A DNA stretch of 56,338 bases from Lachnospiraceae bacterium (GTDB taxonomy: Bacteria > Bacillota > Clostridia > Lachnospirales > Lachnospiraceae): positions 1-56,338 of the forward strand of contig JAFTGN010000029.1 in NCBI GenBank assembly GCA_017457865.1, written 5' to 3'. Within the stretch, counting starts at the first letter, position 1. The number at the start of each line of letters is the position of its first letter. The notes beneath the pieces were generated by a model. It was not told the origin of the DNA. It made no database searches and worked only from the letters and a program-made list of their open reading frames with translations. The translations under genes and the position numbers were made by a program. This document shows, one piece after another, positions 7,794 through 17,700 of the stretch.

Positions 7794-9959
7794 ATGACAA
7801 ATGATTATGAACAGGTGAATCAAAAGATAGAAGCGATAGTAGAGCAGATGATACCCTATGCATCAGAAGATACATTGGAGAGCATTCGACGGATCAATCA
7901 GAATTTCTCTATGAAGATTGCAGACTTTCAAAGAGAGGGACGGAAGCTGAATATTGGTGTCATTGGCAGAGTGAAAGCAGGAAAGTCTTCTTTTCTGAAT
8001 ACATTGTTATTCAATGGGCAGGAAGTGCTTCCAAAGGCTGCCACACCTAAGACGGCTACACTGACCAAGATGGAATATGCAGAGCAAAACCGTATTTTGA
8101 TTGAATTTTATTCTGTAGCAGAGTGGGAAGCCATTGAAGAGGATGCCCAGTTAGGGGATAAGAATGAAATCACCAAATCTGCCAGAGAACTGGTCACCAT
8201 GGCCAGAGACAGAGGCATCCATGTACAGGAGATTCTGGAAAGGGGAAATCTGGATCAGACCTTTGAAACATATCAGGATCTGTTACAGTTTCTCAATGAT
8301 TATGTGGGAGAAAATGGTACCTATACACCGCTGGTTCGATCTGTGGTCATTTATATGAATCGGGAGGAATTTAAGGATATTTCGATTGTAGACACCCCCG
8401 GACTGAATGACCCGATCCCTTCTAGAACACAAAGAACAAAAGAGTTTATCGAAGTGTGTGATGTGGTATTTTTCTTAAGCAGAGCCAGCTCTTTTCTGGA
8501 TATGAATGACTGGGAACTGCTTTGTAAGCAGCTGCCCCAAAAAGGTGTAAAGAAGATGGTACTGGTGGCAAGCCAGTATGACAGCGGGCTGCGGGATGTG
8601 TTAAAGAAGGGAGAGACGGACAGTTTCTTTGGAGGAGGAAAATCCTGGCGTTCACAGACCAAAGGAACATCCAAAGCCACCAATCTGCCTGATGCAAAAA
8701 AAATTGTGGCGGAAAGTCTGGAAAAGCGGATTAGAGAAAAGATTGCTTCTTTTGAAGCACAGCCGGATGCAGGAAATCATGATATGATACTGGACATATT
8801 AAAAGATTGTCAGAAGCCGGTCTTTGTCTCTGCCAGAGCACAGGATATGTCCGGGAAATCTTATGCAGAATATTCGCAGGAAGAGCAGGAGGATTACCGG
8901 TATTGGAAAGGCTTTCTTTCAGAAGCGGATATGGCGGCAGAACTTGGGGCAATCGGCAACTTTGATGAGATTCGGGAGATTTATACCGGAATCAAGATGG
9001 AAAAGCAGAGATTGCTGGAAGAGAAGGAAAGAGAATTTATTCCTACAGTATATGGAGAATTGAAAGAATTTTTCTGTGAGTTAAAGAGAAGTGAGTCTAT
9101 GCGGCTGGAATGCCTGCAAAGCAATGATAAAGAGAGCCTGCAGGAACAGCGGCTGTATTTGGAAGGCAGAAACAATGCCATCAAAGCGGATGTGGCAGAG
9201 GTTTTCGGGGATACGCTGGAAAAGATCAAGCAGCAAAAAATGGATGTGAACAAAACACTGCGTGATATGAGTACAGAAGCGGCCAGACTGGAAACCCATA
9301 CAGGACAGGAAACCCATCATGGAACCCACACCACATATCGCTTTAAATTGGGGCCTATTCGTCTGGGCAGGAGCAGTCAGAGCTATAGTTATACAACCAC
9401 CTATCAGTATCTGGCTGCTTCGGATGCATTGGAGCAGATTCATGTGTATGGCAAAAAAGCAGCAAATGAGATTGAAACGGTATTCAGAGAGACGGTGGAC
9501 ATGAAAGCTTATAGAAGGAAACTGTTGGAAACGGTCATCCGCAATCTGGATTCTTCCGATCAGAATTTTGATGCCAACTATTTTAGAATCGTGGTGCAGC
9601 AGGCATTGAACCGCATTGCGTTTCCGGAGGTACATATTGATGTGAGTAAGGAACTGACAGAAATTGGAAATCAGTTTTCGGGAGAAGTGCGAAACAGCAG
9701 TGACAAAGATCGGTTTAGAAAGCTTCTTTCAGAAACGGTGGAGGGTCTGTATCATTCTATTGTGAAACGGGTGGATATTACCATACAGGAGTTTCAGGAT
9801 GCAATGCGTTCCATTCAGGAAACGTTATGTGACGATATTTTAGAGAAAATTACAAAAGAACTGGAGAAAATTCAGGCAGTGATGGAAGAGAAGGAAGCAG
9901 AGGTTGCAAAGGCAAACAGATATCTGGCGGTCATAGATCGGGTAATTTCGGATTTGTAA
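7794..9959 (+). CDS. Dynamin-like GTPase 3 (Dynamin_N family)
   Basis: A 721-aa dynamin family protein. G1 is GRVKAGKS (58-65), a TPKTAT switch I follows, G3 is DTPG (200-203) and G4-like is SQYD (260-263). It is the longest and most canonical of the three GTPases. A long helical stalk follows, interrupted by a Thr/His/Tyr-rich patch near residues 500-545, and a Glu/Lys coiled coil ends it. It resembles YjdA/CrfC- and LeoA-type proteins more than the Bacillus DynA type, since it has one GTPase domain. A strong TTGGAGGAG site precedes the ATG. It sits between the beta-helix pair and the HerA-like ATPase. Confidence 0.88.
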   Translation: MTNDYEQVNQKIEAIVEQMIPYASEDTLESIRRINQNFSMKIADFQREGRKLNIGVIGRVKAGKSSFLNTLLFNGQEVLPKAATPKTATLTKMEYAEQNRILIEFYSVAEWEAIEEDAQLGDKNEITKSARELVTMARDRGIHVQEILERGNLDQTFETYQDLLQFLNDYVGENGTYTPLVRSVVIYMNREEFKDISIVDTPGLNDPIPSRTQRTKEFIEVCDVVFFLSRASSFLDMNDWELLCKQLPQKGVKKMVLVASQYDSGLRDVLKKGETDSFFGGGKSWRSQTKGTSKATNLPDAKKIVAESLEKRIREKIASFEAQPDAGNHDMILDILKDCQKPVFVSARAQDMSGKSYAEYSQEEQEDYRYWKGFLSEADMAAELGAIGNFDEIREIYTGIKMEKQRLLEEKEREFIPTVYGELKEFFCELKRSESMRLECLQSNDKESLQEQRLYLEGRNNAIKADVAEVFGDTLEKIKQQKMDVNKTLRDMSTEAARLETHTGQETHHGTHTTYRFKLGPIRLGRSSQSYSYTTTYQYLAASDALEQIHVYGKKAANEIETVFRETVDMKAYRRKLLETVIRNLDSSDQNFDANYFRIVVQQALNRIAFPEVHIDVSKELTEIGNQFSGEVRNSSDKDRFRKLLSETVEGLYHSIVKRVDITIQEFQDAMRSIQETLCDDILEKITKELEKIQAVMEEKEAEVAKANRYLAVIDRVISDL

Positions 9960-9995
9960 ATATCAATATGTGGATGAAGGGAGTGGGAGAGCAGG

Positions 9996-12900
9996 ATGAT
10001 GCAAAAGGATGAATTGCAGGTTGCCAGGCTGAATCAGATTCTGGGACTGACAGACAGTATCATCAATAGAAAGTATTTGTCTTTTTTGGCTGATGGCGGG
10101 TATGAATTGCGGGAAGCCACAATGAATGACAATGCAGTGAATATTGAAAAACATGCCAGAATATTTCATTTGCGGAAGTTTGTATATGATTCCAATGAGA
10201 GTTTTCTGAACAAGCTGATTACAGTGGTGAATGTGGCATATGCTTTAAAGGGGACGATTGTCACATCCATACAGAGTACCGGAGCGTGTATTGATTTTTA
10301 CATCGGGATTGTTGCAAAAGAAAACAAGGGAAGGGCAGGCAAAGATGACAGACAGGCGCTGCTCAACGCTTTCGAAGGGACCATGACTGGCAATTTTATT
10401 GGTTCGGATATTGGAAATCACATCACCGGAGAGGAATTGACAAAGTTTCGGGCATCGCTGGATGGAAATGCCATCTGTTCTGTATCTGTGGTTCCTTCTT
10501 TGAGAAACATGGACAAAGCAGGGATAGACGCCTATGTACAGGGAATAGAGAATCTTGTAGATGCACTGCGGGGGCAGCAGTACACGCTGCTTACCATTGC
10601 AGATCCTGTCTCCACTTCTGATATTATGGAAAATCGCCATGGATATGAGAAGCTCTATAATTACCTGGCACCACTGTATAAAATAGTGGAGACAAAAGGA
10701 ACATCAGAATCGGTTCAGCTGTCGCAAACAGATACAGACAACTACGTAAAGGGTATTACAGAGGGCATTGCAAGAACCCAGAGCAGAACAGACAGTACCA
10801 GCTATTCCAATGGATTTCAACTGGGGGTTTCTTTTATCGTATCTGCCGGTTTCCAGCATTCGAAGATGAATGGAACGTCTGTCACAGATGGGATGACTAC
10901 GTCTAAGAGCAGTATGGAGCAGTTTGGTACGGCTCGTGCCAGAACCACAGGTGTAGGACATACCACAAATGACAGCACACAGGTGTTCCTTGAGAATCGA
11001 ATCATAAAATCTATGCTGGATAAAATAGAACAGAATATCCGGCGGATAGATGAATGTGAGGGATATGGTGCATTCCAGACAGCCACATATGTAATTGCTC
11101 AGGAAAAAGCCACAGCATTAAATGTGGCAGGAAATTTTGCCTCCCTGATGAAGGGAGAACGTTCTTCTTCGCAGGTTTCCGGCATCAATTGCTGGGAAAG
11201 GGATATGAAAGACCGGGAAAAAGAAAAGACATTCAGCCGTCTGCTGAATTATCTTGAACATTTTGCCCATCCTGCCTTCCGGTTGAAGGAAAATAAAGAA
11301 ATCCGGGTATCCACATCTGTGATGGTCAGTGGACCGGAATTGACGGTTCAACTTGGTTTTCCAAAGAAATCGGTCAATGGACTGGCGGTATTGCCTATGT
11401 ATCCGTTTGGACGAAATGTATATCCCCATGGGGAAAAGGCATTGCGGTTGGGGCAGCTTTTTTTCATGGGACAGGCTGAGCCTCAGAAAGTGGAACTGGA
11501 TATAGATTCCCTTGCGGCACATACGTTGATCACTGGTTCTACCGGTACCGGAAAGTCCAATGTGATATATGGAATGCTGCATGAGCTGGCAGAACGTCAG
11601 GTGCATTTTATGGTTGTGGAACCGGCAAAGGGCGAATATAAAAATGTATTTGGGGCAAGAGAGGATGTGCGTGTATTTGGTACCAATCAAAAGAAGACGG
11701 ATTTATTAAAGATCAATCCATTCTCTTTCCCGGAAGATGTGCACGTACTGGAACATATTGACCGTTTGACGGAGATTTTTCAGGTATGCTGGTCTATGTA
11801 TGCGGCCATGCCGGCAGTGCTGAAAGAAGCCATGGAAGAAGCCTACCTTTCCTGTGGCTGGGAGCTGGATACATCTGAAAACCGATATGACGATGCGGTG
11901 TTTCCTACATTTGGGGATTTACAGATTGCTTTGCAGAGGGTCATTGACCGTTCTGCATATGATGAAGAGGTAAAAAGCAATTACAAAGGTGCATTGCTTA
12001 CCAGAGTTCGTTCCCTGGCAAATGGACTAAATGGAAGGATTTTTTGTGCGGATGAATGTACACAGGAAGAACTGTTTGACAACAATGTGATCATAGATTT
12101 GAGCCGGGTAGGTTCTTTGGAAACAAAATCACTGTTTATGGGCGTACTGGTCATGAAGCTGCAGGAGTATCGTATGAGTCAGGGATATAGAAATGCAGGA
12201 TTGCGGCATGTGACGGTTTTAGAGGAGGCACATCATTTGCTAAAACGTACTTCTGAGGAACAGACTTTAGAAGGCAGCAATATGATGGGAAAGTCAGTGG
12301 AAATGATTGGAAATGCCATTGCGGAAATGCGTACATACGGAGAAGGGTTCCTTATTGCAGATCAGGCACCGGATTTGCTGGATCGCTCTGTGATTCGAAA
12401 TACAAACACAAAAATCATTTTGCGCACACCGGAGTATCAGGATCGGCTGTTAGTAGGAAGAGCAGCCGGTTTGGACGAGGGACAGATTGCAGAAGTAGCA
12501 AAACTTCCACTGGGGGTTGCGGCAGTTTATCAAAACCAATGGTTGGAACCTGTATTGTGTCAGTTTATACAATATCCCTGTGATAGTTCCTATCTTTATC
12601 ATAAAATGTCTGTGGAGGAATCATCAGAAATGGGACATGCCAGAGGAGAACTGGTAAAATGGATGCTGATGAGTCGGATTTCTGAACATCTGGAACCGGA
12701 TTTTGAACTGATTGAGCGGCATGTGGAACAGATACAGATGCCGACATGGATTCGTCTACAGGTCAGACAGTTATTAAAACAGAATGATGGGGAACGTTTG
12801 CAGGCATGGAGTGGGTATCGGTTTGACACGTTGGCAGGTATGATCGTGGATATACTGGGGTGTGAGAAGAAGCTTCGATATGCATTACAGCATACCAATG

Positions 12901-13082
12901 GGGCAGAGGACTTACAAAATGCCATGGAGAACCTGCAATCTGAAAAGCTTACACAGACACTTCCTGAATCCATCAAACGGGAGGTCAATCATTGTTTCAT
13001 GAGAGTGTATGCAAAAGACGGCGAAGCAGAACTGAAAAAGTATTATGAGTGGGATTTTCAGATCAGAAATAAACTGATGTAG
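9996..13082 (+). CDS. HerA/VirB4-like (DUF87-type) ATPase
   Basis: A 1028-aa P-loop ATPase of the HerA-FtsK/VirB4 group. Walker A is GSTGTGKSN (514-522). Walker B is TVLEEAHHLL with the acidic pair at E743-E744, and an ADQAP sensor-like motif follows. The motif VEPAKGEYK, typical of DUF87-type ATPases, lies after Walker A. The first ~500 residues are specific to this protein and contain a Ser/Thr/Gln/Asp-rich stretch at about 230-330. Proteins of this group form hexameric rings that pump DNA or protein. Here it may thread nucleic acid for the downstream nuclease or export it; neither is shown. Start: two consecutive ATG after GGGAG. Confidence 0.85.
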   Translation: MMQKDELQVARLNQILGLTDSIINRKYLSFLADGGYELREATMNDNAVNIEKHARIFHLRKFVYDSNESFLNKLITVVNVAYALKGTIVTSIQSTGACIDFYIGIVAKENKGRAGKDDRQALLNAFEGTMTGNFIGSDIGNHITGEELTKFRASLDGNAICSVSVVPSLRNMDKAGIDAYVQGIENLVDALRGQQYTLLTIADPVSTSDIMENRHGYEKLYNYLAPLYKIVETKGTSESVQLSQTDTDNYVKGITEGIARTQSRTDSTSYSNGFQLGVSFIVSAGFQHSKMNGTSVTDGMTTSKSSMEQFGTARARTTGVGHTTNDSTQVFLENRIIKSMLDKIEQNIRRIDECEGYGAFQTATYVIAQEKATALNVAGNFASLMKGERSSSQVSGINCWERDMKDREKEKTFSRLLNYLEHFAHPAFRLKENKEIRVSTSVMVSGPELTVQLGFPKKSVNGLAVLPMYPFGRNVYPHGEKALRLGQLFFMGQAEPQKVELDIDSLAAHTLITGSTGTGKSNVIYGMLHELAERQVHFMVVEPAKGEYKNVFGAREDVRVFGTNQKKTDLLKINPFSFPEDVHVLEHIDRLTEIFQVCWSMYAAMPAVLKEAMEEAYLSCGWELDTSENRYDDAVFPTFGDLQIALQRVIDRSAYDEEVKSNYKGALLTRVRSLANGLNGRIFCADECTQEELFDNNVIIDLSRVGSLETKSLFMGVLVMKLQEYRMSQGYRNAGLRHVTVLEEAHHLLKRTSEEQTLEGSNMMGKSVEMIGNAIAEMRTYGEGFLIADQAPDLLDRSVIRNTNTKIILRTPEYQDRLLVGRAAGLDEGQIAEVAKLPLGVAAVYQNQWLEPVLCQFIQYPCDSSYLYHKMSVEESSEMGHARGELVKWMLMSRISEHLEPDFELIERHVEQIQMPTWIRLQVRQLLKQNDGERLQAWSGYRFDTLAGMIVDILGCEKKLRYALQHTNGAEDLQNAMENLQSEKLTQTLPESIKREVNHCFMRVYAKDGEAELKKYYEWDFQIRNKLM

Positions 13083-13104
13083 CAAATACAGAGAGGTGGC
13101 TTCT

Positions 13105-13698
13105 ATGGGAATACTGGAAATGGGAAGTGGTTCAGAGATTGCTTTAAAAGATGACTTAAAAGAAAAGTCATATGTAAAGGAAATCAATATAAGAGAACTG
13201 GATTTTCCTTATGAAAGCAGTGATTTAGGGTACACGGAAAATCTGGAAAAGAGAGAACTGACGATAGAACAGAAAAAGGAAGTGGCGAGGGAGTCAAACT
13301 GGTCCGGAGATATTATTGATGCAGTTGGTTCAATGGAAGAATATCAGATTTACAGAAATGCCGGATTGAACGAACAGAAGGTTGGAGAAAAAACATGTCT
13401 GATACGTTCGGATATTGATATGAAACAGACCGATGGATTTGGTCGAACCAATCAGGAGAGAATGGAACAGGGACTGGCACCGCTGACACCAGAGGGCAGA
13501 CCATATGAGTTACATCATATTGGTCAGCATCAGGATTCTCCGTTGGCAGAACTGACCATGCAGGAACACAGAGGAAAGGGCAATGACACAATCTTACATA
13601 TCAAAACCAGGGAAAGTGAAATTGATCGTGAGAAATTTGATATGGAAAGAGCAGAGCACTGGCAAAACAGAGCAGGTGAGGTGAAAGAAAATGGGTAA
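13105..13698 (+). CDS. LHH-motif HNH/Endo VII-superfamily nuclease (toxin domain)
   Basis: A 197-aa protein. The C-terminal half carries the LHH nuclease signature: FGRTNQERMEQGLAP, then ELHHIGQHQDSPLAEL (L136-H137-H138), then the QEHRGKGNDTILH block and a final HWQNRA helix. The LHH family is a toxin nuclease of polymorphic toxin systems. It is not fused to an LXG, WXG100, RHS or signal sequence; only ~100 residues precede the nuclease. The ATG at 13105 follows AGAGGTGG. The last 8 nt overlap the SUKH gene, as is typical of toxin-immunity pairs. It could act on invading or self DNA, or be an effector moved by the HerA-like ATPase. Confidence 0.85.
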   Translation: MGILEMGSGSEIALKDDLKEKSYVKEINIRELDFPYESSDLGYTENLEKRELTIEQKKEVARESNWSGDIIDAVGSMEEYQIYRNAGLNEQKVGEKTCLIRSDIDMKQTDGFGRTNQERMEQGLAPLTPEGRPYELHHIGQHQDSPLAELTMQEHRGKGNDTILHIKTRESEIDREKFDMERAEHWQNRAGEVKENG

Positions 13699-14074
13699 AT
13701 TATTTGCGCATGTGAAAAGCAAAGTATATCATTTAAATGGAGTGAGTGCGGAGACTGTAATAGAAGCAGAGAGAAAGCTGGGAATTCGGTTCAGTGATGA
13801 ATTCAGAAACTATCTGATGGAGTACGGTGTGGCATCTTTTGGAAGTCATGAATTCATGGGATTAGGCGGAGATGCATATCTGGACGTGGTAGAGGAGACA
13901 CTGCGTGAACGAAGAAATCATCCACATTTTCCAAAAAACTGTTATATTATAGAAAATATTGGGATTGATGGAATTCTCATTCTTCAAGATGAGGAAGGGA
14001 GAATTTATGAACTGAATGATGGTGGTGTAAAGATGGCATATGAGCATTTTTGTGATTATATCAGTTCGCTTTAA
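13691..14074 (+). CDS. SMI1/KNR4 (SUKH)-family immunity protein
   Basis: A 127-aa SUKH-fold protein. The signature around residues 25-55 is visible: an acidic helix, then the KLGIRFSDEFRNYLMEYG motif and a glycine loop. SUKH proteins are general immunity proteins of contact-dependent and polymorphic toxins and commonly neutralise HNH/Endo VII nucleases. The 8-nt overlap with the LHH nuclease indicates coupled translation, giving immunity together with toxin. No terminator follows; the next promoter (for ileS) starts 15 nt downstream. Confidence 0.88.
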   Translation: MGKLFAHVKSKVYHLNGVSAETVIEAERKLGIRFSDEFRNYLMEYGVASFGSHEFMGLGGDAYLDVVEETLRERRNHPHFPKNCYIIENIGIDGILILQDEEGRIYELNDGGVKMAYEHFCDYISSL

Positions 14075-14088
14075 TTGCAAAATCCATC

Positions 14089-14117
14089 TTGACAAACCAT
14101 TTTCCCCTGCCTATAAT
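14089..14117 (+). promoter_or_regulatory. Sigma-A promoter of the T-box/ileS unit
   Basis: TTGACA (14089-14094) and TATAAT (14112-14117) are both perfect consensus boxes with 17-nt spacing, about 50 nt before the T-box stem I. Confidence 0.88.
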
Positions 14118-14165
14118 GAAGAGTGTTGATACAGATTCATCTGTGTTGACCAGATATGTGAAAAG

Positions 14166-14394
14166 ACGATGAAGGAGACAGTAGAGTTTCTCGTGAACGC
14201 CTCAGCGAGTCGGGGATGGTGTAAGCCCGATGCCAGTAAGAGAATCATCGAAAATCACTCCCAAGTTGCAGTCCGAACCGGAATCGGTAGGATGCGCCGG
14301 ATGCTCACCGTTACAGGAGCCTCATATGTTAGTATGCAGCACAGGTGGTATAGCGAAGTTTGCCCTTCGTCCTTTGCGGACGGAGGGCTTTTTT
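14166..14394 (+). promoter_or_regulatory. T-box leader for isoleucine (ileS)
   Basis: Stem I is visible. The AGTA of the specifier loop lies at about 14180, and GGAG pairs with CTCC. The apical AGCGAG and GATGGTG elements are at about 14203-14221. The likely specifier codon ATC is at 14254-14256 in the context GAAA-ATC-A. The T-box sequence AGGTGGTATAGCG is at about 14343-14355 and is followed by a strong terminator. Uncharged tRNA-Ile would stabilise the antiterminator and allow ileS expression. Confidence 0.88.
14362..14394 (+). terminator. T-box regulated terminator
   Basis: GCCCTTCGTCC pairs with GGACGGAGGGC across a TTTGC loop and is followed by six T. The left arm begins just after the conserved T-box sequence, so antiterminator and terminator are mutually exclusive. 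It would also stop read-through from the SUKH operon. Confidence 0.88.
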
Positions 14395-14404
14395 GATGTA
14401 TGTT

Positions 14405-14731
14405 TTGGCAATTGTGAAACTTTTGGAGTAGACTAGAAAACAGCCTGTATATCAGAAATTTATATTGATAGGGCTGAAAGCAAAGTCTATCTATGTACTG
14501 GCAAGGAAGGCAAATATGTCTTAAGAAGGCTCTTGTAGAAGCCGGCACTTTGTTTTTTGAGTAATATATCATATTACGATAAAAAACATTAGTGCCGCTG
14601 CATGCTACACGAAGCGGGAGCGTGCCTTCGAAAGACATATTGCGAACGCAGACAGTACGTATCGACACCCGACAGCCCTATCAATATAAATTTTGATGAA
14701 AGGCGTTCGGTATCATAGTTTCGCAAATGTC
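14405..14731 (-). repeat. R1 dispersed repeat, copy a (inverted ends)
   Basis: About 327 nt lie between the T-box terminator and the ileS start. The reverse complement shares long blocks with copies at 36453 and 55903: the end ATTTGCGAAACTATGA, the core GGCACGCTCCCGCTTCGTG, then GCAGCGG-ACTAATGTTTT and CCGGCTTCTACAAGAGCC. The outer ends are inverted (GGCAATTGTGAAAC / GTTTCGCAAATGTC). An inner ~21-bp inverted repeat (14456-14476 with 14673-14693) can fold the whole element. Small ORFs inside it are by-products of the repeat. Confidence 0.85.
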
Positions 14732-14767
14732 GAAAAACCAGTGCCTGGATGAAAGGAGACGTGTACC

Positions 14768-17700
14768 ATGTTGTACAGTAAAGTGACCACTGACCTGAAT
14801 TTCGTAGGTCGTGAAAAAGAAGTGGAGCAGTTCTGGGAAGACCATGAGATTTTCCAGAAGAGTATCGAAAGCCGCAAGGAAGGCCCTCACTATATGTTTT
14901 ATGACGGACCGCCAACTGCCAATGGCAAGCCGCATATCGGCCATGTCCTGACTCGTACCATCAAGGATATGATTCCCAGATACCGTACCATGAAGGGCTA
15001 TCAGGTACCTCGTAAGGCTGGCTGGGACACCCACGGTCTGCCGGTAGAGATTGAAGTAGAGAAGCTGCTTGGCATCGATGGCAAGGAGCAGATTGAAAGC
15101 TATGGCTTAGAGCCATTTATTGGCAAGTGTAAGGAAAGTGTCTGGAAGTATAAGGGCATGTGGGAGGATTTCTCCAAGACGGTCGGTTTCTGGGCAGATA
15201 TGGACGATCCATACGTCACCTATCACGATTCTTTCATCGAGTCTGAATTCTGGGCGTTGAAGCAGATCTGGGATAAGGGTCTGTTGGTAAAGGATTACAA
15301 GGTAGTGCCTTATTGTCCAAGATGCGGTACTGCATTGTCTTCTCATGAGGTGGCACAGGGCTACAAGGATGTGAAGGAACGTTCTGCCATGGTACGGTTT
15401 CAGGTAAAGGGACAGGACAATACCTATTTCCTGGCATGGACCACCACACCGTGGACACTGCCTTCCAACGTGGCACTTTGTGTGAACCCGTCTGAAACCT
15501 ATGCAAAGGTATCCTGTGAAGATGGCAAGACCTATATTCTGGCACAGGCACTGTTAAGTGTTTTAAGAGATGAGTACACCGTATTGGAAACTTATACCGG
15601 TAAGGATCTGGAGTTTACCGAGTATGTGCCTTTATATGACTATGCAACTGTTGCAGAGGGACAGAAGGCATTTTATGTGGTATGTGATGACTATGTTACC
15701 ATGACAGATGGTACCGGTATTGTACACATCGCACCGGCATTTGGTGAGGATGACTCTCGTGTCTGCAAGAAATACGGCAACTTCCCATTTGTGCAGATGG
15801 TCAACTCCAAGGGTGAGATGGCAGAGGAAACCAAGTGGGCAGGGGTATTTGTAAAGAAAGCAGACCCTATGGTATTGGAGGATCTGGATGAGAGAGGACT
15901 GCTGTATGCAGCACCTAAGTTTGAACACAGCTACCCCCACTGCTGGAGATGTGACACTCCACTGATCTACTATGCAAGAGAGTCCTGGTTCATCAAGATG
16001 ACAGCAGTGAAAGAACAGCTGATTGCCAACAACAAGACCATCAACTGGATTCCGGAGAGCATCGGTTCCGGACGTTTCGGCAACTGGCTGGAAAATATCC
16101 AGGATTGGGGCATCAGCCGGAACCGTTACTGGGGGACCCCACTGCCGGTATGGACTTGTGAGTGCGGTCATATGCACTGCATCGGCAGTAAGGAAGAGTT
16201 AAAGTCTATGAGCCCGGATTGCCCAGAGGAGATCGAGCTGCACCGTCCATTTATCGATCAGGTGCATCTGACCTGTCCGAAGTGCGGCAAGCGGATGACC
16301 CGTGTGCCGGAAGTGATAGACTGCTGGTTCGATTCCGGTTCCATGCCATTTGCACAGTATCATTATCCATTTGAAAACAAAGAACTGTTTGAGAAGAACT
16401 TCCCTGCTGACTTCATCAGTGAGGCAGTAGACCAGACCAGAGGCTGGTTCTATTCTCTGCTGGCCATCTCCACTCTGCTCTTTGACAAGGCACCGTACAA
16501 GAATGTCATCGTATTAGGGCATGTACAGGATGAAAATGGTCAGAAGATGAGTAAGTCTAAGGGCAATGCAGTAGATCCATTTGAGGCATTGGAGAAGCAT
16601 GGAGCAGACGCCATCCGTTGGTATTTCTATTCCAACAGTGCGCCATGGCTGCCAAACCGCTTCCATGACAAGGCAGTGACAGAGGGACAGAGAAAGTTCC
16701 TGGGCACTCTGTGGAACACCTATGCATTCTTTGTACTGTATGCCAACATTGATGGATTTGACGCAACGAAATATACATTACAGTATGACCGTCTGCCGGT
16801 GATGGACAAGTGGGTACTGTCTAAGCTGAATACACTGATCAAGGATTGTGACAATTATCTGGAAAATTATAAGATCAATGAGACAACCAGAGTGTTACAG
16901 GATTTCGTAGATGAACTGAGTAACTGGTACGTGCGCCGCAGCAGAGAGCGTTTCTGGGCAAAGGGCATGGAGGAAGATAAGATCAATGCTTATATGACGC
17001 TGTATACCGCTCTGGTGACTGTCAGCAAGCTAGCTGCGCCCATGATTCCGTTTATGACAGAGCAGATTTATCAGAATCTGGTATGCAGCATCGATGCTTC
17101 CGCACCGGAAAGTGTGCATCTGTGCAGCTATCCGGAAGCCAATGAAGCATGGATCGACAAGCAGTTAGAAGATGACATGGAAGACCTGTTAAAGATCGTG
17201 GTCATGGGACGTGCCTGCAGAAATTCTGCAAACCTGAAGAACAGACAGCCTTTGGCAAAGATGTTCATCAAGGCACCATTTACCCTGTCTTCTTTCTATA
17301 CGGATATCATTGAGGATGAGCTGAATGTAAAGAGCGTGGAATTTACAGATGATGTCCGTGCCTTTACTACCTACAACTTCAAGCCGCAGTTAAAGACCGT
17401 AGGTCCAAAGTATGGCAAGTTGTTAGGACAGATCAGACAGATGTTGCCACAGTTAGACGGCAATGCAGCCATGGATGAATTAAATGAAAAGGGTGCCATC
17501 ACCCTGCACATCGATGGCACAGAAGTGATCTTAGAGAAGGACGATCTGCTGATCGAGATGACCCAGATGCCTGGCTATGTGACAGAGAATTCCGGTGATG
17601 TGACTGTAGTCTTAGACAGCAACCTGACAGAGGAACTGATTGAGGAAGGCTATGTCCGTGAGCTGATCAGCAAGATCCAGACCATGCGGAAAGAGGCAGA

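Noticed and set aside
793-14074. Prophage or integrative element carrying the GTPase genes
   Set aside because: No integrase, portal, capsid, relaxase or att-like duplication was found within the window; the left boundary lies outside, so this cannot be excluded completely.
14169-14396. Short plus-strand frame after the ileS promoter
   Set aside because: It lies entirely inside the T-box RNA and ends in its terminator.
14255-14668. Minus-strand reading frame of 137 aa in the T-box/R1a region
   Set aside because: It covers the T-box and the R1 repeat; its similarity to a frame at 36363-36770 comes from the shared DNA repeat, not from protein conservation.
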